Below are positions 19,001-26,899 of a DNA stretch of 64,000 nucleotides, piece after piece (the stretch's first letter is position 1; every line of letters begins with the position of its first letter). Under the pieces are notes generated by a model. It was not told where the DNA came from. It saw nothing but the letters and a program-made list of their open reading frames with translations, and searched no databases. Origin of the DNA: Mya arenaria. Taxonomy: Eukaryota; Mollusca; Bivalvia; Myida; Myidae. The stretch lies in assembly GCF_026914265.1 (NCBI RefSeq), contig NC_069124.1:19199648-19263647 (forward strand), in the 5' to 3' direction. A program made the position numbers and the translations under genes.

Positions 19001-20190
19001 CAATGGAAATGCTTTATTTACAGCAAAACATAAGCTTTGAGGGTATAATGTGAAATTAAAACCCTTTATTAAAGGGGCTGTCTCACGTATAATAAAATAG
19101 ATTAAAAGAAAATTGTCGAAAACTGACATAAACTTGGCATAGATGTGTACAATGAACTGAAACTTACTAACTGAAGTACCACATAGTTTACAATTTTAGC
19201 AGTTAGTTCGTATTTTTCCATTAAAAAAAAATACTGGGTATGCCTACCAGGTAGAATTCATTCCTTATGCGTGATTGGCAAGTCGGTGTTATCACGTGAT
19301 ATTACCGAGGTAGGTGTATAGCTTAATTATGTCACCCGATTAGTATAGCTTAATTATGTCACCCGATTAGTATAAGCCTTTGTAGCTCAGTGTGTAAGAC
19401 GCTGGACTTCAATTTTGGAGACGCGGGTTCGAACCTGGTCTTCGACACAATTTTGTTTTTACATTTTGGTTCTTTTTTTTTACAATTATGATATCAAAGT
19501 GTAACACATTCCATTAGATAATTGCCCTGGGATTCATTACAGAAAAAAACTTTTTTTGGTGCCAATCTGATACACAGTCCCTTTGATGCAAATCAAGATG
19601 ACACAATTGAGATTGCAAACATCCTCACTTGAGAGTGATCAATTTGGTATTTTCCAGACATAGAAATAAATGGAGAGAGCATACAAGTACATTGTATCTT
19701 TTCTTTCAGGATTTGTTCAAACAGACAGCTAAAAAATTGACACATCATTTAGCTAACAGCAGTAGTAATGGAACTGAGCCTGGTATGTAATTTGTACATT
19801 TCCTACATGTAGCATTAATGTGATATGAAGAATAATGAAAAAAAACAACCACTTGATGAGGCTTTTCTCTATAGATAGTTTTAACTTCATGAAGAATATT
19901 ACAGCAAATTTAAAACTCGGCAAAATATTAATTTAGATTATAATTAAGCCAATAGTGGTTTTGCTAATTTATATCTTATGGTATTGGGCAAAACCAAAAT
20001 ATCATGAAAAAAGACCCCATGAAATAAAATTCAAATAATCTTGAAAAATAAGCAAAAATTTGGTTGTAATGCTTGTAATATTTTTTTTCTTCTTTCAGTG
20101 AAAGAGTCTGTGAAGAGACTCATTAAGGGGGTGTTTAGCAAGGTGAAGGTCATTTCCTCGGAAAGTGCTGTGAAATCTCTAAAATTGTAA
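3901..20190 (+). CDS. RECQL5: RecQ-family DNA helicase RECQL5, 15 exons
   Basis: Joined exons: 3901-4009, 5502-5926, 6510-6737, 7254-7378, 7972-8064, 9653-9818, 10395-10477, 11161-11388, 12409-12526, 13552-13647, 15916-16060, 16926-17497, 18100-18249, 19710-19782, 20099-20190. They total 2703 nt (900 residues plus stop), with every junction GT–AG and phase-consistent. Motifs: Walker A PTGAGKS at 46-52, DEAH at 150-153, LTATAP at 185-190, motif [11 protein letters not shown] in exon 5, motif [12 protein letters not shown] at 343-352, and a zinc module with C411, C427, C431, C434. Residues ~526-620 match the RECQL5 KIX-like RNA polymerase II-binding region. Residues ~823-890 match the C-terminal SRI-type domain that binds the phosphorylated Pol II CTD. 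Known role of the family: an ATP-dependent 3'-5' helicase that displaces RAD51, limits crossover and restrains transcription-linked genome instability in the nucleus. The length is close to the human protein (about 990 residues). Exon boundaries are my prediction without transcripts. Confidence 0.9.
5502..5926 (+). CDS. RECQL5: RECQL5 exon 2 (Walker A and DEAH)
   Basis: Acceptor CTTATAG|GAAAGG, donor TTGAAG|GTTTGG; residues 37-178. It contains the ATP-binding loop [15 protein letters not shown], motif Ia [13 protein letters not shown], and motif [20 protein letters not shown] with the RecQ aromatic-rich loop. The donor after FRSKYLK is preferred over the earlier GT at 5911. It leaves phase 0, and the next exon then reads straight into the conserved CIALTATAP. 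Confidence 0.88.
6510..6737 (+). CDS. RECQL5: RECQL5 exon 3 (motif III)
   Basis: Acceptor TTTTTACAG|GGTGTT, donor AATTGG|GTATGA, phase 0 at both ends; residues 179-254. It opens with [18 protein letters not shown] (motif III), then [12 protein letters not shown], the linker into RecA-like domain 2. Confidence 0.88.
7254..7378 (+). CDS. RECQL5: RECQL5 exon 4 (motif IV)
   Basis: Acceptor GTGCTGCAG|GATGAA, donor ATAAG|GTATGT, ending in phase 2. It encodes [17 protein letters not shown] (motif IV) and [10 protein letters not shown]. The family usually has an A-S-E-R-type stretch after GLK; here it is shorter (SGIREG). Confidence 0.88.
7972..8064 (+). CDS. RECQL5: RECQL5 exon 5 (motif V)
   Basis: Acceptor TTTCAAG|GGAGGG, donor GTCAG|GTAGGA, phase 2 at both ends. 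It encodes [20 protein letters not shown] and [11 protein letters not shown], the RecQ motif V that couples ATP hydrolysis to DNA movement. Confidence 0.88.
8190..8665 (+). repeat. Degenerate ~185-bp tandem repeat in intron 5
   Basis: About two and a half diverged copies of a block recur in order: GCAAGTTGG, then ACTTTACACA, then CCATCACA/ATAAGGT, then AAATACAA or CAGCAAATTATG. No open frame. The rest of the intron to 9040 shows nothing identifiable. Confidence 0.45.
9045..9182 (+). pseudogene. Decayed partial copies of RECQL5 exon 6 within intron 5
   Basis: Two fragments resemble the downstream exon 6. 9045-9100 reads [17 protein letters not shown], matching [16 protein letters not shown] around motif VI. 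9150-9180 (CACTGGAAC, then CAGTCAATGGCAG) matches the exon 6 start that encodes HWNVPKSMA. Their order is reversed relative to the real exon and both lack good splice context. They look like relics of old tandem exon copies. Confidence 0.45.
9653..9818 (+). CDS. RECQL5: RECQL5 exon 6 (motif VI, arginine finger)
   Basis: Acceptor GCCCCAG|GTTTGT, donor AAGAAG|GTGGGG. It encodes [20 protein letters not shown] followed by [20 protein letters not shown]; the two Arg of GRAGR are the expected ATP-sensing residues. It continues to a basic tail KKETSRSKK at residue 382. Confidence 0.9.
10081..10221 (+). repeat. Perfect 3 x 47-bp tandem repeat in intron 6
   Basis: Three identical 47-bp copies (10081-10127, 10128-10174, 10175-10221) run head to tail, each starting AACACCATTCTGCC and ending GGGATATTCAAT. 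The identity implies recent expansion. Confidence 0.95.
10395..10477 (+). CDS. RECQL5: RECQL5 exon 7 (RecQ C-terminal helices)
   Basis: Acceptor TATTTCAG|AAAGAT, donor GTCAG|GTAGCA. It encodes [20 protein letters not shown] and ISFCEEV, the helical hairpin leading into the zinc-binding module. Intron 7 then holds a two-copy ~30-bp repeat near 10772-10832 (GTGAAAATATG, TTATTC, CAAATTAA). Confidence 0.85.
11161..11388 (+). CDS. RECQL5: RECQL5 exon 8 (zinc-binding module)
   Basis: Acceptor TTCTTCACAG|TTGTCG, donor AAAAT|GTGAGT (a strong consensus). It encodes [20 protein letters not shown] followed by CDAC; the four cysteines 411, 427, 431 and 434 make the RecQ zinc site. A basic, acidic-ended linker follows ([10 protein letters not shown]). 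The last codon is split AT|G across the unusual repetitive intron 8. Confidence 0.87.
11505..12440 (+). repeat. 39-bp minisatellite made of repeated exon-9 acceptors
   Basis: About 20 or more head-to-tail copies of a 39-bp unit (some 38 bp). Each joins a pyrimidine stretch and acceptor (TTTTATCTCCACAG) to GGACACAGATGACTATGATA and GCCAG. The last copy is the real start of RECQL5 exon 9. Intact acceptor Gs lie at 12020, 12059, 12098, 12137, 12175, 12214, 12252, 12291, 12330, 12369 and 12408. The last five are spaced exactly 39 bp and are in frame. A more diverged ancestral-looking unit with a better pyrimidine tract has its acceptor at 11516 (GAC ACT GAC GCC TAT GAT follows). Copies become more uniform toward the 3' end. 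Confidence 0.92.
12409..12526 (+). CDS. RECQL5: RECQL5 exon 9
   Basis: Shortest form: acceptor CTCCACAG|GGACAC, donor AAAAAT|GTAAGG. It encodes [20 protein letters not shown] then [19 protein letters not shown], the acidic-to-basic linker that in vertebrate RECQL5 precedes the Pol II-binding region. The four upstream in-frame acceptors would each prepend [13 protein letters not shown], so the true 5' edge could be 12253, 12292, 12331 or 12370. Confidence 0.8.
12700..13140 (+). repeat. Degenerate ~140-bp tandem repeat in intron 9
   Basis: Three diverged copies share ACAATAACTTTAG, CCTTTGTCCAATCA, AAATTTGGTCA, GTATTGGCATAATATCT and GACCCTTGAA in order. No coding potential. Confidence 0.5.
13552..13647 (+). 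CDS. RECQL5: RECQL5 exon 10
   Basis: Acceptor TTCCCTTCCAG|AATGCT, donor GTTGCG|GTGAGG, phase 0. It encodes [20 protein letters not shown] and [12 protein letters not shown], matching the conserved E-E-F-(V/I)-P-P and R-I-P-(R/K)-L-T-V block of RECQL5. Confidence 0.88.
13709..15226 (+). repeat. 46-bp satellite, about 33 copies, in intron 10
   Basis: The unit begins TATAATGGGCCGATTGTACA and continues GAACTCTGTATAAGTTC with ACAATGTGA. Most copies are identical apart from a few positions (GGGCC or GGGCT; GTTTAAG at the edges, GTATAAG inside). Edge copies are more diverged, as expected from array homogenisation. The unit is not a multiple of 3 and contains stops. Confidence 0.95.
15916..16060 (+). 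CDS. RECQL5: RECQL5 exon 11 (KIX-like region)
   Basis: Acceptor CCTCTCTAG|GCACGG, donor TTCAAAG|GTGTGT. It encodes [20 protein letters not shown] and DMEHAVFK, matching the human segment that begins AREHCLRLLEEAL. This helical region contacts RNA polymerase II. Confidence 0.88.
16252..16446. mobile_element. Possible hAT-like MITE in intron 11
   Basis: The left end CAGGGGTGGATCCAGAATTT is imperfectly mirrored by a right end CACCTCTAAATCTGCTAGTG, and the interior is G-rich (GGGGGTTTGGGG). The pattern resembles common short hAT-type elements. No exact target duplication is evident. Confidence 0.35.
16926..17497 (+). CDS. RECQL5: RECQL5 exon 12 (disordered linker)
   Basis: Acceptor ATTTTCAG|GCAACA, donor GATAAG|GTACAC. 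Residues 607-796 begin [20 protein letters not shown], completing the KIX-like fold. Then comes a long Ser/Thr/Pro/Asp-rich, presumably disordered linker. A KPKMVYFF segment (748-755) and basic SKRPLDK could be a PCNA-type box and a nuclear localisation signal, but both readings are tentative. Confidence 0.85.
18100..18249 (+). CDS. RECQL5: RECQL5 exon 13 (start of SRI-type domain)
   Basis: Acceptor ACAATTCAG|ACTGGA (weak pyrimidine tract), donor AACAAG|GTATGG, phase 0. The second half reads [20 protein letters not shown] then ANK, which matches the human C-terminal V-V-V-K-C-L-T-P-F-Y-K-E-G-K-F-A-S-K segment. Confidence 0.82.
18186..18745 (+). repeat. ~131-bp tandem array duplicating half of exon 13 and its donor
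   Basis: The 3' half of exon 13 with its splice donor and ~70 bases of intron is repeated head to tail at about 18320, 18447 and 18584, with a fragment near 18710. The first copies keep GCAGACCTTGTTGTGAAATA and CCTCAGTCCCCACTTCAAGG. Copies 2 and 3 have small deletions at the KAGRIANK codons. No copy has an acceptor, so they appear to be inert exon relics with donor-like ends (AAG|GTATGG, AAG|GTAGGG). Confidence 0.85.
19071..19584. mobile_element. MITE carrying an internal tRNA-like promoter
   Basis: Terminal inverted repeats are AAAGGGGCTGTCTCACGTA on the left and the complement of AAAGGGACTGTGTATCAG on the right. It lies in RECQL5 intron 13. A two-copy 27-bp repeat (TATAGCTTAATTATGTCACC, then CGATTAG) and a tRNA-like segment lie inside. 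No transposase. Confidence 0.6.
19376..19449 (+). repeat. tRNA-like sequence (pseudo-tRNA, pol III boxes)
   Basis: TAGCTCAGTGTGTAAGACGC resembles box A and the D arm, and GGGTTCGAACC is a good box B. The loop CTTCAAT would give anticodon TCA, but the acceptor stem does not pair and the anticodon and T stems are weak. This is a tRNA-derived module of the surrounding element, not a working tRNA. Confidence 0.55.
19710..19782 (+). CDS. RECQL5: RECQL5 exon 14
   Basis: Acceptor TTCTTTCAG|GATTTG, donor GCCTG|GTATGT. It encodes [20 protein letters not shown] then GTEP, matching the human E-L-F-K-G-F-A-R-H-L-S-H-L-L stretch of the SRI-type domain. Confidence 0.87.
20099..20190 (+). CDS. RECQL5: RECQL5 exon 15 (stop codon)
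   Basis: Acceptor TTCTTTCAG|TGAAAG; encodes [20 protein letters not shown] and [10 protein letters not shown], then TAA at 20188-20190. It matches the last helix of the domain (V-K-E-E-A-Q-N-L-I-R in human). The 42-bp array begins within ~20 bases of the stop, so it probably forms part of the 3' UTR. Confidence 0.87.
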
Positions 20191-20204
20191 TGCCGTGAAA
20201 TGTT

Positions 20205-21900
20205 GACTGAATTTGCTGAAATTACAAGTGATTATGTGAAATATTAACCTTAATTTGCAGAGATCACAATAGATACTTTGAATCCTTGACCTAGGTTTGC
20301 TGAGATCACTAGTGATACTGTGTATCTTTGACCTAGATTTGCTGAGATCACTAGTGATACTGTGATTCCTTGATCTAGATTTGCTGTGATTACTAGTGAT
20401 TCTGTGAATCTTTGACCTAGATTTGCTGAGATCAATTGTGATTCTGTGAATCTTTGACCTAGATTTGCTGAGATCACTAGTGATTCTGTGAATCTTTGAC
20501 CTAGATTTGCTGAGATCACCAATGATACTTTGTATCTTTGACCTAGTTTGCTGAGATCACTAGTGATACTGTGTATCTTTGACCTAGATTTGCTGAGATC
20601 ACTTGTGATACTGTGATTCCTTGATCTAGATTTGCTGAGATTACTAGTGATTCTGTGAATCTTTGACCTAGATTTGCTGAGATCACTAGTGATTCTGTGA
20701 ATCTTTGACCTAGATTTGCTGAGATCACCAATGATACTTTGTATCTTTGACCTAGTTTGCTGAGATCACTAGTGATACTGTGTATCTTTGACCTAGATTT
20801 GTTAAAATCGCTAGTGATAATGTGTATCCTTGATCTAGATTTGCTGAGATCACTAGTGATTCTGTGAATCTTTGACCTAGATTTGCTGAGATCACTAGTG
20901 ATTCTGTGAATCTTTGACCTAGATTTGCTGAGATCACTAGTGATACTGTGTATCTTTGATCTAGATTAGCTGAGATCACTAGTGATTCTGTGTATCTTTG
21001 ACCTAGATTTGCTGAGATCACTAGTGATTCTGTGTATCTTTGACCTAGATTTGCTGAGATCACAAGTGATTCTGTGTATCTTTGACCTAGATTTGCTGAG
21101 ATCACTAGTGATTCTGTGTATCTTTGACCTAGATTTGCTGAGATCACTAGTGATACTGTGAATCTTTGACCTAGATTTGCTGAGATCACTAGTGATACTG
21201 TATATCTTTGATCTTGATTAGCTGAGATCACTAGTGATACTGTGTATCTTTGACCTAGATTTGTTGAGATCACTAGTGATAATGTGTATCCTTGATCTAG
21301 ATTTGCTGAGATCACTAGTGATTCTGTGAATCTTTGACCTAGATTTGCTGAGATCACTAGTGATTCTGTGAATCTTTGACCTAGATTTGCTGAGATCACT
21401 AGTGATACTTTGTATCTTTGACCTAGTTTTGCTGAGATCACTAGTGATACTGAGTATCTTTGACCTAGATTCGCTGAGATCACTAGTGATTCTGTGATTC
21501 CTTGACCTAGATTTGCTGAGATCACTAGTGATACTGTGTACCTTTGACCTAGATTTGCTGAGATCACTAGTGATTCTGTGTATCTTTGACATAGATTTGC
21601 TGAGATCACTAGTGATTCTGTGAATCTTTGACCTAGATTTGCTGAGATCACTAGTGATACTGTGTATCTTTGATCTAGATTTGCTGAGATCACTAGTGAT
21701 ACTGCGTATCTTTGACCTAGATTTGTTGAGATCACTAGTGATAATGTGTATCCTTGACATATATTCGCTGAGATCACAGTGAAACTGAATCAATGATCTA
21801 TATTTGCTGAGATCACAAGTCAAACTGAGAATCACTGACCTAGATTTGCTGAGATTACAAGTGGAACTGTGAAATGTTGACCAAGACATGCTGGGATGAT
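20205..21900 (+). repeat. 42-bp minisatellite downstream of the RECQL5 stop, ~40 copies
   Basis: The unit is about CTAGATTTGCTGAGATCACT followed by AGTGATTCTGTGAATCTTTG and AC. Each copy contains the perfect palindrome ATCACTAGTGAT. The central block (20740-21780) is uniform and both margins are degenerate. Because 42 is divisible by 3, long stop-free frames arise on the minus strand (repeating ISANLGQRFTESLV), but these are array artefacts. Confidence 0.95.
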
Positions 21901-21919
21901 AAGGTTTTAAGGGATGCAT

Positions 21920-23690
21920 TTGACAAATTGTGTTGTTGCTCAAAAATTGACTTTTTTTGATAAGTTGTTATTGTTTTTTCAAAATTGCTTGTCAAAAAGT
22001 TGTGGGTGCCCTTCAGTAATTCCTCTGTCTGTTAGTTTGTTCATCCATTATTTAAGTATTAAATACAGTAAAATTGCGATAACTGGAACAGGTGATAACT
22101 CGAGAACCTCCCAACCTTTATTTCTTCTATTTTCATATAAAATATATTGAAGATAACTTGAAACCTAAAAAAAGTGTTTTGAATGCAAAAGTTTGATATT
22201 GCCTTATTGCATGTTAAATAACGCTGATTTATGCCTTGCCAGATTTATGGGCCTTTGTAAAAGAAGATTTTTACCGCATCCGTATTGATATAAATACTCC
22301 AAATAACGTTTAGGCTGTAGGCCGCAGGCTTCAGACTTAAGTACAGCAAACCAAAATTATTTATCGTCAGATCTTCTTTTTGACATGACATGTAAAAGGT
22401 ACCAATGCGATAAGGTAACAAAATGGGTCGTATGATGTTACATGACTTTATTAAAAGATTCCAAGGTTAATGTGAATTTGAAAGCATGCTGAAATCTTGA
22501 TGAGGAACCGATGGGAATAGATAAATAATGAAAATAAAGCAGAAAATGGAAACATATTGACTTATAGACCTTGCCTATGCTTTACCTTCTTCTTTTAGTC
22601 AAAACGTCCGAAGACAATATCGGGTTGCATTTAATTAACTTAACACTAACGAGCTGAAGGCAAGGTTCATATATCCTTGTAAATATAAGTTTAGTAGCTA
22701 ATGTTATGAAACTAGCTAATTGTTTTTAAAAATCCTCGATATACATTACCTATTCTTGAGTAATGGCAGGCATTTTTCGGTTACAAGTTGGAACCACTTG
22801 AAATAGTTTTTGGATTTAATTTTTATTGCCTGTGAACAGAATTGTTAAAAAAGTAAAAGCACGCTTTTCGCGCCTATAGGCTCTTACGTTTTCAGCGCTT
22901 TCTTTGCTCCCACTGTCTACTTTCCCAACCTCTTGGGGCCTTTATCATATTCTGTGATAGCTTTTGTTTTGATGGAATTTTACTGAGGCCACTTCACTTC
23001 ACTTCACTTTCGCGGAGAAATATCATGCTCGTAAACCTCAACAATTACAACAGTATTCATGATTATGGTTGCAAGTTAAACTAAATACACTACAAATATT
23101 GAATCCAATAAAAAACACACACGAATTTTTGGGAAAATAAGTGCGGTAAAACTATTGAAACATCTCCGGTGTAGCATTTAGTGAATAATTTAAAATCTCA
23201 TGAAGTAAAGAAAATCTGATTGGAGATTTAATTATTAGACACTGAATGTTAAAATATGTAAAGCATATACGGAGTTTTGTTTCAACTATGATTTTACACT
23301 GAAATAGTTGTTTTTGACATTTTCTCATTAAATGTATTTATAGCACCGACTAATAACCGGGTGGTGAGTACTTGGCAAAAATGGAATACTCCAGTTCTGA
23401 ATTAATTCTGTTAAAAACTTAATAAATGAACGAAATTAAAAGCATGTGTTTACCTCGTCTGTTTTTCGAAGAAAAAATGTTGAAGTACATGTGATTTTTA
23501 ATATTGGCGTCTTTGTTGTCCGTAGCGTTGTCATTGTCCTTGTATGCGTCGGCTCGCAAATTTATTAGCCTTGGCCTTAACTCAACAACTGTTAAAGATA
23601 CCCTGAAGGCTTAAAGAATGTGAACACGATTTTACGAATTATTAGTAGATACTATTTTTTTTTAACTCAAATGTGAAAGCATGAAACACT
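21920..23690. other. Intergenic, no gene seen
   Basis: AT-rich DNA after the 42-bp array. I found no convincing exon, RNA gene or intact element. Short anonymous repeats may exist that cannot be recognised without a library. Confidence 0.4.
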
Positions 23691-23990
23691 GCCCATAGCA
23701 ATGTTTGTCTCACTGCATACCTCAGTATGTGTCTAACTTCGTAACTCTTTAATTGACTCACTGTAAAGTGTATACCACCCTATATGCCTTACTCGTTCCT
23801 TTTTATATTCCGCACTCCATACATCCCCATATTTCTCACTGTGTATCTCTCAATATGCCTCAATGCATATCTTTTGTATAAGCCTCACTACATACCTCTC
23901 TGAATGCCCTACTGCGTGCCTTTCTGTCTTAATGCGAACCTCTCTAAACGCATCACTGCATACTTCTTTATATGCTTCGATATTTATATT
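23690..23990 (+). repeat. Degenerate ~28-bp tandem repeat
   Basis: Loose recurrence of CTCACTGCATACCTC and TATATGCC-like words at roughly 28-30-bp intervals suggests an old, eroded minisatellite. The short ORFs here are by-products. Confidence 0.35.
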
Positions 23991-24271
23991 AACACTTCAT
24001 TCCTTAACGATGGTTGTTGTTTATCAATTTCACATTATATCTGTATAAAGTGCAATGGCATTTCCCATCGAAATCGCGTGCGTTTGTTTGATACTCCTGT
24101 CCTGTCATTGGGCGCAATGATTCTAATGGACGGGGCATATTTACTACGGAACTATTTTATCTTTTAAATCGTAGTAAAATTATTGGGAACATGCAAAACT
24201 GTTGTCTGCAGTAAAGCAGTTAAAACAAAATAAGCAACGATAATTTGATTGATTTTAATGTAGAGGATTTC

Positions 24272-24397
24272 ATGATGGATGGAACAGTTGAAGAAATATT
24301 ATATTACAATGATGAAGACTTATTTCGGAATTTGGAATTGACATTTGTAAAAACAAAGCATCTGACGAAACATGAAATCGAGGAAATGAAACAATAA
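24272..24397 (+). other. Short coding-like ORF of unknown function
   Basis: A 41-codon frame begins MMDGTVEEILYYNDEDLFRN and ends with E-I-E-E-M-K-Q before TAA. It is preceded by TTTTAATGTAG|AGGATTTC, which could be a splice acceptor. Its acidic, amphipathic composition is unlike random AT-rich translation. I do not recognise the family and it may be a stray exon or chance. Confidence 0.2.
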
Positions 24398-24942
24398 CAT
24401 ATTGTAGTGCACCCAGCAACGTCCAGAAGAAAGAGCTCAGTTCAACACTAAGTCTTTTCGCGTCCTCTGGCTCTCCTTCCGCGAAAGTTCACGTTACCCC
24501 ACCCACCGCCACTGTCGTTTCCACAGAGACGTTTCATCCTCATTGAATGTTTACTTTTAAAGAAATGACAATGCACTTGCTGATTTGTCCAACACCGTAT
24601 TCCAACATGATTCATACATCAACTGATTCTTCAAAATAACGCTCAACAAGTGAATTGACTGGATTTTCTCTCCGATTTGAAAACTCGTGACTTAACAAAC
24701 GCTAGAATCGGGTATTTTCGCGAGATATAATGAGATCTTTGTAGGTGGCGATATTTTTGTTGTTTTCTTGTTATTGTTAATTTTCATAACTCAAGTTGTA
24801 TTTTTCTAGTTGTAATACAGTTATAATACGAATTTATAATATACTTGACCTTGAAAATATAGAAAATAGACATATACATATGGAACTATTTTATCTGTGC
24901 ATTCATTGTGGTATAAAATTAGGTTACGATAGCTGTTCTAGC

Positions 24943-25864
24943 ATTCGGAACTCCTCGGCCATTTTTTTTCAAAAACAACCTCGGATGTATGCCGGTACAT
25001 CAGTTGAAGAAGTTCGTATTTTTTTTTATAAATTATATTGTTAATTAATTTTAGTGTTTTAGAGTTTTTTTAATTGATTACCAGTGAAGTTTATTATTGC
25101 AAACATAATTAAGATTTTAAGAGTAAAGACAAAGTTTAACTGCTAAATAAAATTACTACGCGATCTACTTGCAGCGGACTTAAACGTACCTTGGGAATCT
25201 TAATTATGTTTGCTATAATACACAGTGTGTGTATACCACGAGATAAATCACTTAATGTATGCTAGTCGGAAGGCAACATTTTGCTTAAAAGAATGACTTA
25301 AATCAAAGTAAACTTTTCTTTTACTATACGATTGTAAATAAAACAATGTGCAGTCTATGCCGATTAAAGAGCCCCGCCTTCGTTTTATAACCGAAGTTTG
25401 ATAAGGTGATTAGTTTCATCAAACTCTTCGACAAACCTGTTTTCAAAATAATGTTTTGACAGTGCTCCGTCAGGCGACCGTATTGTGGAAAGGTTTGTCA
25501 ATGTGTTTTAAGAACTCTCAATCAAACTCTGGTAAAAGACCAAAGGCAGGGCTCCGTAAGTGGCGTAGACTGCACTATGTTTTATTTAGAATGGTAGAGA
25601 AATAGTGAAGTTATCTTTGTTCATAGTCTTCATTCGGAGTGAAATATTGCCTTCGGACGTAGCATTTATGACGCAATTTATCACGTGGTATACACACACT
25701 GATACACATGACTGGCAATCAGTTTAAACTTAGATTAATAAATACAACTCAAAAACACTACAATTAATTAATGATATAATTAAAAAATACGACCTACTTC
25801 AACTGATATAACGGCATACATCCGAGGTTTGTTTTCGATAAAAAATGTCCGAGGAGTTCCGAAT
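24943..25864. mobile_element. TIR element (ATTCGGAACTCCTCGG) split by a nested MITE
   Basis: The left end ATTCGGAACTCCTCGGCCAT is the inverse of the right end ...TGTCCGAGGAGTTCCGAAT. Similarity continues inward through ACAACCTCGGATGTATGCCG, CATCAGTTGAAG and TTAATTAAT. The inner CAGTGTGTG element (25223-25701) interrupts it. Relatives are the 35766-36102 element and a truncated copy at 47790-47930. No ORF. Confidence 0.7.
25223..25701. mobile_element. Foldback MITE, second copy (CAGTGTGTG ends)
   Basis: Same family as 2080-2886, but without the nested hairpin. It keeps GGAAGGCAACATTTTGC, TAGTTTCATCAAAC, CAAAATAATGTTTTGACA and the right end CACGTGGTATACACACACTG. The pentamer ATACA flanks it on both sides (25218-25222 and 25702-25706), a 5-bp target duplication. 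Confidence 0.75.
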
Positions 25865-26321
25865 GTCACTGCTTGTGGTAAAATACGTTTAATGTAACCG
25901 CTGTACAATTGGCTCACATAGTTAATATAGTCCATTAGCAAAAAGTAGTATTAACATTCACGGTTGAAACCACAGTTTAGGCATTTCGAGATTTTCTGAC
26001 TTTGTTAAAGTGCAGTAATTCATAGTTATTTTATGCTAGATAGTTGGTAGTAGTGACCCCTTTGATGAATCTGAAGAATTTAAAATGAATGAAAAAATAA
26101 ATGTCACTAAATTACGGGTCAAATGACACCAAAGCAGGAGCTCATTCCCACCAATCACTGTGGTAAAAACGGGCAGTATAAGAGACAAATACTATTATAA
26201 AGGACATTAAAATGACTACCTATATGTGTAAGTATGCAACATTATATGATAAACACTAGTTATTCAGTTCGATGTGATGAGATTATACTCAAATTGGTTA
26301 GCATACATCGTATAATTTAAT

Positions 26322-26425
26322 GTGCCCCAACCACACTTAAGAGTGGAACCTAATCTGGAACATAATGACGCTATCGCCTCGCCTAGTTTGTCAAAGAAAA
26401 CTTCAGTTTCCATTGCCGTTAAGTT
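26322..26425 (-). pseudogene. Paralogous fragment of the cysteine-rich receptor exon 1
   Basis: On the minus strand this reads NLTAMETEVFFDKLGEAIAS followed by LCSRLGS. It aligns with STAMDTEVFFDKFGEAVPLL CPKF of the exon at 34629-34902. Other exons of the gene are not seen nearby, and the frame beyond the match lacks the conserved cysteines. It is most likely a decayed gene duplicate about 8 kb from the intact exon. Confidence 0.6.
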
Positions 26426-26899
26426 GATATGTTACTTGAAAACATATCTCAACAAGTTTAGAACTGAAAAAAAGAAAAACAATAAGCACGAAACGAACTT
26501 CTTAAACATCTCAAGACATTATTTAAGGATTGATTCTTAATTTGGTGCATTCATGCAGTACGAACGCTCGGACGCGATTTTGCATATCATGTACCGCGGT
26601 AGAATTTATTGAATACTTCCAGTTCAAGGTAATTGTAACGTCATACTTTCTTTTTGTTTGTTGTCTTTTAACTTTTGCAAAGATATTGAACGGTTGTGGT
26701 GTGCTATTCTTCTCAAATTGTCAATATTTAGACGTATGTTGGAACTCGCGAAAATACATGACACTTTGACAGTCTCCAATCATTTCATGTATTTAAATGT
26801 AGATAAACTGGACGAAGATAACGCCTTATTCTACCGTAGAAAGATATTTATTGTCACTATCCGATAATGGATCATACATTTGTTATAGAAAGAAATCAC

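Noticed and set aside
19376..19449. Functional tRNA gene, perhaps with anticodon TCA
   Set aside because: The acceptor stem cannot pair and the T and anticodon stems are weak; it sits inside a TIR element.
20752..21777. 341-codon minus-strand open frame (ISANLGQRFTESLV repeats) and overlapping 241-codon frame
   Set aside because: Produced by a 42-bp array whose length is a multiple of 3. Two frames are open at once, there is no start context or splice logic, and it is antisense to the RECQL5 3' region.
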